From CATOSD01 sp965203135 (lineage in GTDB: Bacteria; Chloroflexota; Dehalococcoidia; Lucifugimonadales; CATOSD01): a stretch of DNA of 64,000 bases. The translations under genes were made by a program, and so were the position numbers. Under the pieces are notes generated by a model that was not told the DNA's origin, searched no databases, and saw only the letters and a list, made by a program, of their open reading frames with translations. How positions within the stretch are numbered: the first letter of the stretch is position 1; every line of letters begins with the position of its first letter. Shown here piece after piece: positions 42,227 through 51,478 of the stretch. The DNA lies in the NCBI GenBank assembly GCA_965203135.1, contig CBDBBO010000002.1, forward strand, positions 868,001 to 932,000. Reading direction: 5' to 3'.

Positions 42227-43456
42227 CAGGGCAATCGCATACTAACTTGTGCGTAGCACCTTGAGCAGGTAGTTCTCATTCCAGCCGGCCCTTTTGCGTT
42301 TGCCCCGTATGCTGGCCTTCAGCGTGGTTTCGCGCCTGAGCATGTTCATCGCCATGCGGCGCAGCGTAGAGAAGTTCTCGGCAGCGTTGCCCTTTCTCAC
42401 CCGGCAATTGTCCTCCCCGAAGGTCACGTCCAGCACCCAGTGCACCGAGTTCTCTATGCCCCAATGCCCCCTCACCGCCGCGAGCATCCGCTCGGCTTGC
42501 GCCGGCAGACTGGATATGTAGTAGCGCACTTCCTTCGACGTATTGCCGTCTATGAGCCGCTCAGACTCCACCATCGCCACGCTTGTGAGATTCACCCATT
42601 CCCGATCCTCGTTCACGTACCCGACGCAGTCCGGGTCCCAGACCATCCAGCACCGCCTTGTCTCAATTCGACCATGGCCTGTGTCCACAGTCTCGATAAA
42701 GTCGTGCTTCATGTCGGCGAAGTCGGTCTTGCGCCCATGGGCGAATATCTCCACTACGTCCTCGTACAATCGGGGTTGATTTTCCTTTAACGCCAGCACG
42801 TAGTCCGCTTTTTGCTCGATTATCTTCTCGACGACCTTCTTTTGACACCCCATCGCGTCTATAGTCACCGTGGAACCGGACACGTCGAGCGTCTTGAGCA
42901 GTCGAGGTATCGCCGTTATCTCGTTGGAACGGTCGTCCACCTTGAGTTGCCCGAGTATCATCGAGTTGCTCTGCGCCCATGCGCTCACCAGGTGCGTGGG
43001 GCGAACGCCCCCGGTCCGGTCCGCCGAACCGCGCAACGCCTTGCCGTCTATCGCGACCACCTTGCCCTTGGTGATCTCGCTGACGGCCGCTATCCAGTGG
43101 GTGAAGCACTGCTGGAACTGTTCGGGGTCCAGCACGGAGAAGACCCTGCCGAAGGTGTCGTGGGAAGGTATGCCGTCGGGTATGTCGAGCAGACTTTCGA
43201 ACCACTGCCTCTTGGAATTGCAGAACATCTCCACGTCGGTCCAGGAGTCTGCGCCGCCCAGCACCGCGCAGATGGCCATGAAGACGACGTTGCCCAGTTC
43301 GTGCCGCTTGGCGCGGCTATCCCTGGGGTCTTCGAGATTCGAGAGCTGTTTTAGCAGGTTCGATGCGAAAACGGGGTTCACGTGGCCGCCTCCTATGCTG
43401 TACTGGCCACGATTCTACACGTGATCTTGGAATGAGTTTAGTATGCGATTGCCCTG
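42227..43456 (-). mobile_element. ISAs1-family insertion sequence, 1230 bp, intact
   Basis: Perfect 19-bp inverted repeats, CAGGGCAATCGCATACTAA (42227-42245) and its complement (43438-43456), bound a single full-length transposase gene. Flanks are CCTCGCAGGT and CCTCGCAGGG, a 10-bp target duplication with one mismatch. The target was a CCTTCCCCCTCGCAGGGGG-type palindromic repeat, whose right half continues at 43457. Confidence 0.93.
42242..43381 (-). CDS. ISAs1-family DDE transposase
   Basis: This 379-residue transposase (H-repeat-associated type) has the three catalytic acidic residues: Asp in VVAIDGKALRGS, Asp in TVTIDAMGCQK and Glu in GHWGIENSVHWVLDVTF. No frameshift or stop is present, so it should be functional. 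It nearly fills the element between the inverted repeats; its last codons lie inside the left repeat. It reads away from the hyuAB genes. Confidence 0.95.
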   Translation of the reverse strand: MNPVFASNLLKQLSNLEDPRDSRAKRHELGNVVFMAICAVLGGADSWTDVEMFCNSKRQWFESLLDIPDGIPSHDTFGRVFSVLDPEQFQQCFTHWIAAVSEITKGKVVAIDGKALRGSADRTGGVRPTHLVSAWAQSNSMILGQLKVDDRSNEITAIPRLLKTLDVSGSTVTIDAMGCQKKVVEKIIEQKADYVLALKENQPRLYEDVVEIFAHGRKTDFADMKHDFIETVDTGHGRIETRRCWMVWDPDCVGYVNEDREWVNLTSVAMVESERLIDGNTSKEVRYYISSLPAQAERMLAAVRGHWGIENSVHWVLDVTFGEDNCRVRKGNAAENFSTLRRMAMNMLRRETTLKASIRGKRKRAGWNENYLLKVLRTS

Positions 43457-43513
43457 CCTCGCAGGGGGAAGGGCCTGCCCTGAGCTTGCCGAATGGGTTA
43501 GGATGGGGGTGAC
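43457..43513. repeat. Right half of the palindromic repeat split by ISAs1
   Basis: CCTCGCAGGGGGAAGGGCC, then GGGTTAGGATGGGGGTGACG, matches the units at 20350-20399 and 21268-21318. The left arm (CCCTTCCCTCGCAGG) is on the other side of the insertion sequence at about 42211-42225. Confidence 0.7.
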
Positions 43514-43610
43514 GACCCTTGTTCAGACTCGCCTCATCAACTCTGAACACTTACGCTGCCGTGGGCTTGGTTGACTGCCCATGTGGCGGTTGCTAAACTC
43601 GCTTGGGCTT

Positions 43611-43684
43611 GCCCCGGACGCCGGTGAGACGGGGCGCAGGCTGCCGCGAGGGGGCGAGTCGTAACCGCCCGGCAGGACGACTTG
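43611..43684 (+). ncRNA. Predicted structured leader of hyuA: hairpin plus H-type pseudoknot
   Basis: GCCCCG (43611-43616) pairs with CGGGGC (43630-43635) around a 13-nt loop. CTGCCG (43641-43646) pairs with CGGCAG (43670-43675). Within that loop CGAGTCGT (43655-43662) pairs with ACGACTTG (43677-43684; one G-U) directly after the stem, giving an H-type pseudoknot. It ends 9 nt before the GGGAG ribosome site of hyuA. This could be a cis-regulatory RNA or riboswitch. The part GCCGGTGAGAC resembles a cobalamin-riboswitch segment, but other conserved boxes are not evident. Confidence 0.45.
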
Positions 43685-43703
43685 CCGGCTACTGGGAGCA
43701 GAC

Positions 43704-45818
43704 ATGACGGATTCCGCCGACCGGTTCACGCACGCGCTCAGCGTGGACATAGGAGGCACTTTCACAGACTTTTCCCTGCTGGAGCTTTCGACCGGGCGCG
43801 TGCTGGTCAACAAGGTGCTGACCGACCCGGAGAACCCGGACGTCGCGCTCATCGCCGGGGCATCGGAGTTGCTGGACGACGAGGGTGTAGACTTCGACCG
43901 CCTGCGCATGGTCGTTCACAGCACGACACTGGCGACCAACTCGATAATCGAGCGCAAAGGCGCCAAGACGGCGCTGCTGACCACCGAGGGTTTCCGGGAC
44001 ATCCTTCAGATGGGCCGAGAGCAGATATATGACATCTACGATCTGAAGGCACAGTATCCCCCGCCGCTGGTGCCGCGATACCTGCGACGGGGAGTCGCCG
44101 AGAGAGTGGACCGCGATGGCAACGTCGTCTCCCAGTTGGACGTGGAAGCTGCCATGGAGACCATGGGAGAGCTGCTGGAGCAGGACATCGAGGGCGTGGC
44201 GGTGTCTCTGCTTCACTCCTACAAGAACCCGGAGCACGAGCAGAGGTTGAAGACCGCAATCGGGGAGCGGTTCCCGGGCGTGGCGCTCTCGTTGTCGTCC
44301 GAGGTCGCCCCGGTCATCAACGAGTACGAGCGAACCTCGACCACGGTGGCAGACTGCTATATCAAGCCCGCCGTGTCCGGCTACCTGGCGTCGCTCACCG
44401 GAAGCCTGGCCGAGGAGGGATACGAGGGCCGGCTACTGGTGATGCACTCCGCGGGCGGCGTGATCGGGAGCGACGCGGCAGCCGAACGGCCCGTGCGGAT
44501 GCTGGAGTCTGGACCGGCGGCGGGCGCGCTGGCGGCCAGGTTCTACGGCGAGTTGTTGGGCCAGCCGGACTTGGTGTCACTGGACATGGGAGGCACCACG
44601 GCCAAGACGTGCGTCATCGAGGGCGGACGGCCCACGGTGTCCAGCCGGATAGAGGTCGCACGCGTGCACCGCTTCAAAGCCGGCAGCGGCCTGCCGATAG
44701 TGATACCCGTGGTCGAGCTTATCGAGATTGGCTCCGGGGGCGGCAGCATAGCCTGGACGGACAGCCTTGGCCTGCTCAAGGTGGGGCCGCAGAGCGCGGG
44801 GGCGAGGCCGGGCCCGGCCTGCTACGGCCAGGGAGGCGACGAGCCGACGGTGACGGACGCCAACCTGGTACTGGGCTATCTCAACCCCGACTACTTCCTG
44901 GGCGGGCGCATGAATCTCGACGTAGACGCCGCCAGGCGGGCTATTGCGGGACTGGGCGACGCGCTGGGGATCAGTGAAGAAGAGGCGGCCTGGGGTATCT
45001 ACAGCGTGGTCACCGAGAACATGGCGTCATCGGCGCGGCTACACGTGATCGGCCGCAACAAAGACCCGCGCAACTACAGCGTGGTCGCGTTCGGTGGCGC
45101 GGGGCCGGCGCACGCCTGCGAGGTCGCCCGCAAGATGGGCGCGCGCAGAGTGATTTCGCCGCTGGCTGCGGGCGTCACGTCCGCGCTTGGCTGCCTGACG
45201 GCGCCGCTGTCGTTCGAGGACGTGCGGTCGCTGCCTTCGTCGCTGGAGGGCGCGGACTGGAGCTCGGTGAACGACGTGTACCGGGATATGGAAGCGCAGG
45301 GTCTACGGCTGCTGGCCCAGGCAGGCACACCGGAGGGTGGCGTGACGCTGGCGCGCTCGGCGGACATGCGGCTGAGCGGGCAGATTCACGAGATCAACGT
45401 GCCGATTCCGGATGGCGAGCTGGGAGCCGCGCAGCTGGAGCGCATCCGGGCGGACTTCCACGACATCTACGAGGAGTTGTACTCGCGCCGGAATCTGAAC
45501 ATACCCATCGAAGTTCAGAACTGGCGCCTGCTGGCGACCGGGCCGGAGCCGGTGGTGCGGCTGGCCCGCCAGGACGTGGACGACAACGCGGATGCCGGCG
45601 CGGCGCTGAAGGGGGCCAGGAGCGCGTACTTCCAGGGCGTTGGGTTCATCGAGTGCCCCGTTTACGACCGCTACCGCCTGGCGCCCGGCGCGCGGCTCAG
45701 CGGGCCGGCAATCGTGGAGGAACAGGAGTCCACTGCCGTACTGGGTCCGCAGGACCGGGCCGAAGTGGACGAGTGGTTCAATCTGGTGTTCGAGGTGGGC
45801 GGCACAGCGCAGGCGTGA
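43704..45818 (+). CDS. hyuA: Hydantoinase/5-oxoprolinase subunit A family
   Basis: This 704-residue HyuA-type protein has an N-terminal ASKHA ATPase fold (SVDIGGTFTDFSLL, HSTTLATNSIIERKG) and a central region with LLVMHSAGGVIGSDAAAERP, LDMGGTTAKTCVIEGG, EIGSGGGSIAW and ARPGPACYGQGGDEPTVTDA. Together with the B subunit it forms an ATP-dependent enzyme opening cyclic amides such as hydantoins or 5-oxoproline, or an acetone-carboxylase-like enzyme. GGGAG precedes the ATG at 43704. It follows a predicted pseudoknotted leader. HyuB begins 55 nt later. Confidence 0.9.
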   Translation: MTDSADRFTHALSVDIGGTFTDFSLLELSTGRVLVNKVLTDPENPDVALIAGASELLDDEGVDFDRLRMVVHSTTLATNSIIERKGAKTALLTTEGFRDILQMGREQIYDIYDLKAQYPPPLVPRYLRRGVAERVDRDGNVVSQLDVEAAMETMGELLEQDIEGVAVSLLHSYKNPEHEQRLKTAIGERFPGVALSLSSEVAPVINEYERTSTTVADCYIKPAVSGYLASLTGSLAEEGYEGRLLVMHSAGGVIGSDAAAERPVRMLESGPAAGALAARFYGELLGQPDLVSLDMGGTTAKTCVIEGGRPTVSSRIEVARVHRFKAGSGLPIVIPVVELIEIGSGGGSIAWTDSLGLLKVGPQSAGARPGPACYGQGGDEPTVTDANLVLGYLNPDYFLGGRMNLDVDAARRAIAGLGDALGISEEEAAWGIYSVVTENMASSARLHVIGRNKDPRNYSVVAFGGAGPAHACEVARKMGARRVISPLAAGVTSALGCLTAPLSFEDVRSLPSSLEGADWSSVNDVYRDMEAQGLRLLAQAGTPEGGVTLARSADMRLSGQIHEINVPIPDGELGAAQLERIRADFHDIYEELYSRRNLNIPIEVQNWRLLATGPEPVVRLARQDVDDNADAGAALKGARSAYFQGVGFIECPVYDRYRLAPGARLSGPAIVEEQESTAVLGPQDRAEVDEWFNLVFEVGGTAQA

Positions 45819-45873
45819 TGGTGCGCGCAAGTGGCGGGAATCGGAAACAGCCAGGGCTGACCGGGAGCGAGCA

Positions 45874-47553
45874 ATGAGGGAATTCGACCCAGTTTCACTT
45901 GAGATAATCTGGAGCCGCCTCCTCAACGTCACCGAGGAGATGTGGACGACGATACTGAGGACGGCGGTCTCGACGATCATCGCGTCGGCCAACGACTTCG
46001 GGTGCGAGATCATGGACGCCGAGGGGCGTTCGATCGCACACGCCTACCGAAGCATGCCCGTGTTCAACATGACGATGCCCAACGTCACCAAGGAGATTCT
46101 GAAGAAGTATCCCGCCGACTCGCTCAGGCCCGGCGACGTTTTCCTTACCAACGACCCCTGGCTGTGTGCGGGCCACCTGCCCGACATCGCGGTGGTGACG
46201 CCGATCTTCTTCCAGGGCAGGTTCGTGGGCTTTGCGGGAAACATCGCCAACACCTCCGACATCGGCGGCTCGCTGGACGCCAAAAGCGTGCGAGACTCTT
46301 ACGAAGAGGGAATCTTCTTTCCCATCTGCAAGCTGTACGACGACGGGGAGCCTAACGAGCTAGTGTTCGACATGTTCCGCTGGAACGTGCGCGCGCCGGA
46401 CATGGTGCTGACCGACATAGAGGCGCAGGTAGCTGCCAACGAAGTCGGCAGAAGGCGAGTGGCGGCGCTGCTGGATGAGTACCAGCTTGAGGACCTGTCC
46501 GCGCTGTCGCAGGCGATACGAGGCCGGTCGGAGGCCGCGATGCGACGGGCCATAGGCAGTCTGCCGGACGGTGAGTACTACAACGAGGTTTACACCGACG
46601 GCGTAGGGACGCCTCTCAAGATTGCCGTGAAAGTGACGGTGCAGGGCGACGAGATGGTGGTGGATTACGCCGGCTCGTCACCACAGGTGGACTGGGGCGG
46701 CATCAACTGCACTCTGATCTATAGCACAGGACACACGCTGTACCCGATGGCCTGCCTGCTCGCGCCGGAGGTGCCGGTGAACGAGGGCTGCTTCCAACCC
46801 ATAACGACGGTCGCGCCGGAGGGCAGCATCATAAACTGCACCTTCCCGATTTCGGTGGGTTCCAGGGTAAACACTGGCTGGTACATTCACGGGGCGATAT
46901 TCGGTGCGCTGGCGCAGGCTCTGCCGGGAGACATACAGTCCGGCAACGGCCTTATGTCCAGCCTGCACACCTACGGGTTCGACCGCGACGGCAGGGTGTT
47001 CAATGCCCACCTGTTCTGCGGCGGAGGCCGCGGGGCGACGAGCATGGGCGACGGCATGGGTACGAACATGTTCCCAAGCAGCGCGTCCAACGTGCCGGTC
47101 GAGGTGTTCGAGTTGAACAGCCCGGCGCTGGTCCGTGCCAAGGAGTTCGTCACCGACTCGGCGGGCGCGGGACGGCACAGGGGCAGTCCGGGCCAGCGGG
47201 TGGTTATGCGCAAAGCTCCCGGCCATACCGGAAACCTGAACATCTACTTCCACCCGCACAGGATGTTGTTCCCGGCGCAAGGCATATTTGGCGGCGACGA
47301 CGGCAGAAGAACGCGGGTTGTGATGAACGGCGTCGCGCTGAGCGACGACCCGGAGAAGATGACCCAAGGCTACGTGGGGCTCGAGTCCGAGTCGGACGAA
47401 CTGGTGGTGGAGTTCCCCAGCGGCGGCGGCATCTACGACCCCAGAGGGAGGAGCCGGGAACTGGTGGAGCGAGACGTGCGAGACGGCTTGGTGTCGCCGG
47501 AAGCCGCAAGCGGCATCTATGGCGCGGACCAGGCGCGGTTCGGACAGTTCTGA
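45874..47553 (+). CDS. hyuB: Hydantoinase/5-oxoprolinase subunit B family
   Basis: This 559-residue HyuB-type protein starts MREFDPVSLEIIWSRLLNV and has ASANDFGCEIMDAEGRSIAH, PGDVFLTNDPWLCAGHLPDI, VDYAGSSPQVDWGGINCTL and GAGRHRGSPGQ. These are hallmarks of the hydantoinase B/oxoprolinase family. The open frame reaches back to 45640, but ATG 45874 with GGGAG six nt upstream is the family start. It acts as a complex with HyuA. The substrate is unproven. The following 250 nt to the ABC exporter contain no gene. Confidence 0.9.
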   Translation: MREFDPVSLEIIWSRLLNVTEEMWTTILRTAVSTIIASANDFGCEIMDAEGRSIAHAYRSMPVFNMTMPNVTKEILKKYPADSLRPGDVFLTNDPWLCAGHLPDIAVVTPIFFQGRFVGFAGNIANTSDIGGSLDAKSVRDSYEEGIFFPICKLYDDGEPNELVFDMFRWNVRAPDMVLTDIEAQVAANEVGRRRVAALLDEYQLEDLSALSQAIRGRSEAAMRRAIGSLPDGEYYNEVYTDGVGTPLKIAVKVTVQGDEMVVDYAGSSPQVDWGGINCTLIYSTGHTLYPMACLLAPEVPVNEGCFQPITTVAPEGSIINCTFPISVGSRVNTGWYIHGAIFGALAQALPGDIQSGNGLMSSLHTYGFDRDGRVFNAHLFCGGGRGATSMGDGMGTNMFPSSASNVPVEVFELNSPALVRAKEFVTDSAGAGRHRGSPGQRVVMRKAPGHTGNLNIYFHPHRMLFPAQGIFGGDDGRRTRVVMNGVALSDDPEKMTQGYVGLESESDELVVEFPSGGGIYDPRGRSRELVERDVRDGLVSPEAASGIYGADQARFGQF

Positions 47554-47803
47554 GACAAAACGCAACCCATTTCATGTTGCATTTGGCGCATTTGCCGTTT
47601 ATGGTAGGCTGGTTCGGAACAAATGCGAAAATGGCGCCATTTCAGTTCGACTCCGGACCGTTGGGAAGCCATTCGCCCAGCTCCGAAACTGGGGAAAGCA
47701 GACGTTGAAGGGTTGCAAGCAAGGCTGAACAGGTTTAGAGTGTAGCGGTTTTGGACTGTGCACTTGAGATAGACCGAGCAGGAGGTCGTCCCACCAGGTC
47801 CGC
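47554..47803. other. Gene-free spacer between hyuB and the ABC exporter
   Basis: This stretch is richer in A+T than the rest and has short direct repeats of a GCATTT/GCGCATTT type (47578-47600). TTGCAA (47714-47719), 17 nt and TAGAGT (47737-47742) make a weak possible promoter for the exporter genes. CCCAGCTCCGAAA (about 47677) resembles CCCAGCTACGAA at about 18488 and on the minus strand near 63670. Confidence 0.4.
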
Positions 47804-49609
47804 ATGAGAGTCATTCTTCGTATCATAAGGATTGCCCTTCGGCACAAATGGCGGCTGATTGGCGCATACGCCTCGATGGCGGGCGCCGTGGCGGCTTATC
47901 TGCTGCTACCCAGGCTATTCAAAGACGCGATCGACCGCATCTACATAGCCTTTTCTGAAGGCGGCATAAGCGAGATCCCCAGAGACGAACTGATCGCAAT
48001 TTCCATTGCCATTGTCGTCCTGAGCATAATTCGTGGCGTGCTGTCGTTCCTCCAGACCTACCTCGGCGAGGCCCTCTCGCAGCTCGTAGCCTTCGACATC
48101 CGCAATCGCTTCTACAATCACGTCCAGCACATGAGCTTCGGGTTTCACGACCGGCACCACACCGGAAACCTGATGTCCCGGGCCATTACCGACGTCGAGA
48201 ACATCCGCATGTTCATCAACATGGGCCTGGTGCGTATGCCCTACTTCATGGCACTGTTCGTCATCGTGGGCATCATCCTGATGTGGATGGACTGGCGCCT
48301 CGGCCTGCTCAGCACCAGCTTCCTGCCCTTCGTCGCCTATCACTCCGTCGTCATGCGGCTCAAGATGCGCGCCATCTGGCTCAGCGTCCAGGAGAAGATG
48401 GCCGAGTTGAACACCGTCCTCCAGGAGAACCTGACGGGCGTTCGCGTGGTCAAGGCGTTCGCGGCGGAAAAGCACGAAGAGGAGCGGTACAGCACCCGCA
48501 ACGCGAGCGTGGCCGAAGACATGGTGGAGGCCGAAAAGCTGCGCGCCTCCAACACGTCGTTCATGAACTTCGCCTTCCTTGTCGCGCTCGCGCTCATAAT
48601 CTGGTTCGGAGGCTGGCGCGTCGTCAACGGAGATATGAGCCTGGGCGAGTTGGCCGCGTTCGTGTTCTACATGCAGATTCTGTCCATGCCCGTCCGCATG
48701 ACGGCGTGGATGGTGAACGCATACGCCAGGGCGACCTCCGCCGGCCAGCGTCTGTTCGAGATACTGGACACAGAGTCTCCGGTGCAGGAGCGCCCCGACG
48801 CTGACGAGATGCCCAGGGTCAAGGGCCACGTTCGCTTCGAGGACGTGACTTTCAGCTACGATGACGGCGTGCCCGTGCTACGCGGTGTGAGCATCGACGC
48901 CAAGCCCGGCATGGTGATCGCGCTGCTCGGAGCGCCGGGCAGCGGCAAGAGCACCGTAGTAAACCTGATTTCGCGATTTTACGATGTGAGCGGAGGCAGG
49001 ATAACTATCGACGGTATCGACGTGCGGGACGTGACATTCGAGTCGCTGCGCCACAACGTGGGCTTTGTGCAGCAGGACGTGTTCCTGTTCACCACCAGCA
49101 TGAAGGAGAACATCGCGTACGGCAGGGAATCGGCGTCCCCGGAGGAGGTAACCCAGGCGGCGAAGGTGGCGCAGTTGCACGACTTCATCGAGTCGCTCGA
49201 CCAGGGTTACGAGACGCCCATTGGCGAGCGCGGGTCCACGCTTTCGGGCGGACAGCGACAGCGAATGTCAATTGCGCGCGCCGTACTCTTGGACCCGCCC
49301 GTTCTCATACTCGACGACTCCACCTCCAGCGTAGACGCCGGTACCGAGGAGCTCATACGCCAGGCGATGATTTCGGTAATGCAGGGCCGCACGACGTTCG
49401 TGATAGCCCACAGGTTGAGCACGGTGCACAGGGCCGACCTGATACTGGTTATGCAGGAAGGTGAGATCGTCGAACAGGGGACACACCAGGAGTTGCTTGC
49501 GGCGTCCGGCCTTTATCGGGACATCTACGAGCTGCAGCTACGGCCGCAGGAAGAGGTTATGAAGGACATGGAGGCGCCCGTGATAGTGACGGCGGAGGGC
49601 GACTCATGA
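47804..49609 (+). CDS. ABC exporter subunit with degenerate Walker B (heterodimer partner 1)
   Basis: This 601-residue half-exporter has an N-terminal six-helix membrane domain and a C-terminal ATPase: Walker A GAPGSGKST, signature LSGGQRQR, Walker B VLILDDST, switch His in VIAHRLSTV. The catalytic Glu after Walker B is Asp505, the pattern of the degenerate site in heterodimeric exporters such as TM287/288. The partner gene overlaps by 4 bases (ATGA). Together they likely export lipids or hydrophobic compounds. No further genes indicate the substrate. Confidence 0.88.
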   Translation: MRVILRIIRIALRHKWRLIGAYASMAGAVAAYLLLPRLFKDAIDRIYIAFSEGGISEIPRDELIAISIAIVVLSIIRGVLSFLQTYLGEALSQLVAFDIRNRFYNHVQHMSFGFHDRHHTGNLMSRAITDVENIRMFINMGLVRMPYFMALFVIVGIILMWMDWRLGLLSTSFLPFVAYHSVVMRLKMRAIWLSVQEKMAELNTVLQENLTGVRVVKAFAAEKHEEERYSTRNASVAEDMVEAEKLRASNTSFMNFAFLVALALIIWFGGWRVVNGDMSLGELAAFVFYMQILSMPVRMTAWMVNAYARATSAGQRLFEILDTESPVQERPDADEMPRVKGHVRFEDVTFSYDDGVPVLRGVSIDAKPGMVIALLGAPGSGKSTVVNLISRFYDVSGGRITIDGIDVRDVTFESLRHNVGFVQQDVFLFTTSMKENIAYGRESASPEEVTQAAKVAQLHDFIESLDQGYETPIGERGSTLSGGQRQRMSIARAVLLDPPVLILDDSTSSVDAGTEELIRQAMISVMQGRTTFVIAHRLSTVHRADLILVMQEGEIVEQGTHQELLAASGLYRDIYELQLRPQEEVMKDMEAPVIVTAEGDS

Positions 49610-51465
49610 TGGGCGGTGGCCGCGGCGGCGGCATGCTTCAGGGCACAAGGCGCGGGCACATAGACGACGAGGTTTTCGGCAGCGTCTATAACCGCCGCGT
49701 GGTTCTGCGTATGCTCCCCTACATGTTCCGATACAAGGGCTTCGCGGTGATAGCCACGTTGTCCATGCTGGTGTTCACCGCCACGCAAATCGCGGTGCCC
49801 TGGCTGGTGGCTATCGGCATCGACGACTACATCCTCAGCAACGCCAACTTCGGCCAGTTGACGCTCATTTTCGCCGTGTTCGTCGGCGTGGCCGGCCTCA
49901 ATTGGGTGTCCAACTATGCCCAGCAGTTGGCCATGGCCAAGGTGGGACAGGGAATCCTGTTCGGCCTGCGCCGAGATATGTTCGCGCACCTGCAAAAGCT
50001 GTCGCTGTCGTACTACGACAAGACCGAGGTCGGCCGGATAATGTCGCGAGTGCAGGGCGACTCTGGTCAATTGCAGGAGTTCATGGCGCTGGTGGTTATG
50101 ACCCTCGGCGACATGCTGTCACTGGCGGGCATCGTGATCATGCTGCTTGTGCTCAATGTGGAACTCGGCCTCATCTCCATGGTGACCATCCCCATTCTCA
50201 TACTCATCATGGCGTTCTGGCAACCGTACGCACGCAAGGCATTCATGCGGGTCAGGGTGGCCATCTCCATAGTCAACGGGGCGCTCAACGAGAACATCAC
50301 CGGCATCCGCGTTGTCCAGAGCATGAACCGCCAGGACCGTAACTTGGAGATATTCGACGGCAAAAACCACGAACATCTCGATGCAAACCTGTATGCAAGC
50401 AGGCTCTCTTCCGGTCTGATAGGCGTTGTGGACGTGCTGACCGCCGTCTCGATAGTCCTGGCCCTTATCTTCGGCGCGCAGATGATACTCAACAATGAGC
50501 TTGAAGTGGGCACGCTCGTCGGATTCATCCTGTACATTCAGCGTTTCTTCGATCCGATCCGCAATCTCACCATGCAGTACACCCAGCTCCAGCGCTCCAT
50601 GGCCTCAGGCTCGCGCATTTTCGATCTGTTGGACACGCCGCTGGACCTGGAGGACGCCCCGGACGCAGTAGAACTGCCGCGGCTCCGCGGCGAGGTTGAG
50701 TTCCGCAATCTCAACTTCTCGTACGTGCCGGAAGAGCCGATACTCAAGAACGTTAACCTGCACGTGAACCCCGGCGAGACTGTGGCTATAGTGGGGCCGA
50801 CAGGCGCCGGCAAGACCTCGATGGTCTCGCTTCTGTCCAGGTTCTACGACGTGCCGCGTGGCAATGGCGCCATACTGGTGGACGGCTGGGACATACGCGA
50901 CGTCACTCGCAACTCGCTCGCCCGCCAGATGAGCATGGTTCTGCAGGAGCCTTTCCTCTTCTCTGGCACCGTGCGCGAAAACATCAAGTACAACAACGCT
51001 GACGTGACCGATATGCGGATGATCGAGGCGGCGCAGGCGGTGAACGCCCACAACTTCATCATGCGGCTCGAGAACGGCTACGACACTTTCCTGGCCGAGC
51101 GCGGCGTGAACCTGAGCCTGGGGCAGCGGCAGCTACTCAGCTTCGCCCGGGCCATTGTGGCCGACCCGCGCGTACTCATCCTGGACGAGGCCACCGCAAA
51201 CATCGACAGCTACACCGAAGTACTCATCCAGAGGGCGCTGCAAAACCTGCTCAAGGATCGTACCGCCATCGTCATCGCGCACAGGCTGTCGACCATTCGC
51301 GGCGCGGATAAGATCGTCGTGCTGAACCTGGGCGAGGTCATCGAAGAGGGAACGCACGACCAGTTGCTGGCCCGCAACGGACTGTACTCCCGGCTGTACG
51401 CCATGAACTACGCCTCGATCGAGGAGCCGCTGGAGTTGGCGGGGCGAGCCGACGGCGACTCCTAG
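49606..51465 (+). CDS. ABC exporter subunit with degenerate signature (heterodimer partner 2)
   Basis: This 619-residue half-exporter has a membrane domain, Walker A GPTGAGKTS, Walker B VLILDEAT with the normal catalytic Glu, and His in VIAHRLSTI. Its signature is LSLGQ (503-507), not LSGGQ. This signature faces the degenerate Walker B site of partner 1, so both changes fall at one ATP site and the other site stays complete, exactly as in TM287/288-type transporters. It overlaps partner 1 by 4 bases. It starts with a Gly-rich stretch. Confidence 0.88.
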   Translation: MMGGGRGGGMLQGTRRGHIDDEVFGSVYNRRVVLRMLPYMFRYKGFAVIATLSMLVFTATQIAVPWLVAIGIDDYILSNANFGQLTLIFAVFVGVAGLNWVSNYAQQLAMAKVGQGILFGLRRDMFAHLQKLSLSYYDKTEVGRIMSRVQGDSGQLQEFMALVVMTLGDMLSLAGIVIMLLVLNVELGLISMVTIPILILIMAFWQPYARKAFMRVRVAISIVNGALNENITGIRVVQSMNRQDRNLEIFDGKNHEHLDANLYASRLSSGLIGVVDVLTAVSIVLALIFGAQMILNNELEVGTLVGFILYIQRFFDPIRNLTMQYTQLQRSMASGSRIFDLLDTPLDLEDAPDAVELPRLRGEVEFRNLNFSYVPEEPILKNVNLHVNPGETVAIVGPTGAGKTSMVSLLSRFYDVPRGNGAILVDGWDIRDVTRNSLARQMSMVLQEPFLFSGTVRENIKYNNADVTDMRMIEAAQAVNAHNFIMRLENGYDTFLAERGVNLSLGQRQLLSFARAIVADPRVLILDEATANIDSYTEVLIQRALQNLLKDRTAIVIAHRLSTIRGADKIVVLNLGEVIEEGTHDQLLARNGLYSRLYAMNYASIEEPLELAGRADGDS

Positions 51466-51478
51466 CGGGATACCGCTA
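51463..51478. terminator. Small hairpin joining the stop codons of convergent exporter and ruvB
   Basis: TAGCGG (51463-51468), GATA and CCGCTA (51473-51478) form a 6-bp hairpin. Each arm includes the TAG stop of one convergent gene. It could serve as a bidirectional terminator, although no T run follows in either direction. Confidence 0.4.

Noticed and set aside
43590..43690. Cobalamin riboswitch upstream of hyuA
   Set aside because: GCCGGTGAGAC and GTAACC resemble parts of the consensus, but the GGGAA segment, the CCCGCCACTG box and the 3' GCCAGGAGACC box are not found in order. It is reported only as a structured RNA candidate.
45640..45873. N-terminal extension of hyuB
   Set aside because: The extension overlaps the end of hyuA in another frame, has no family similarity and lacks a ribosome site, whereas ATG 45874 has GGGAG at the right distance.
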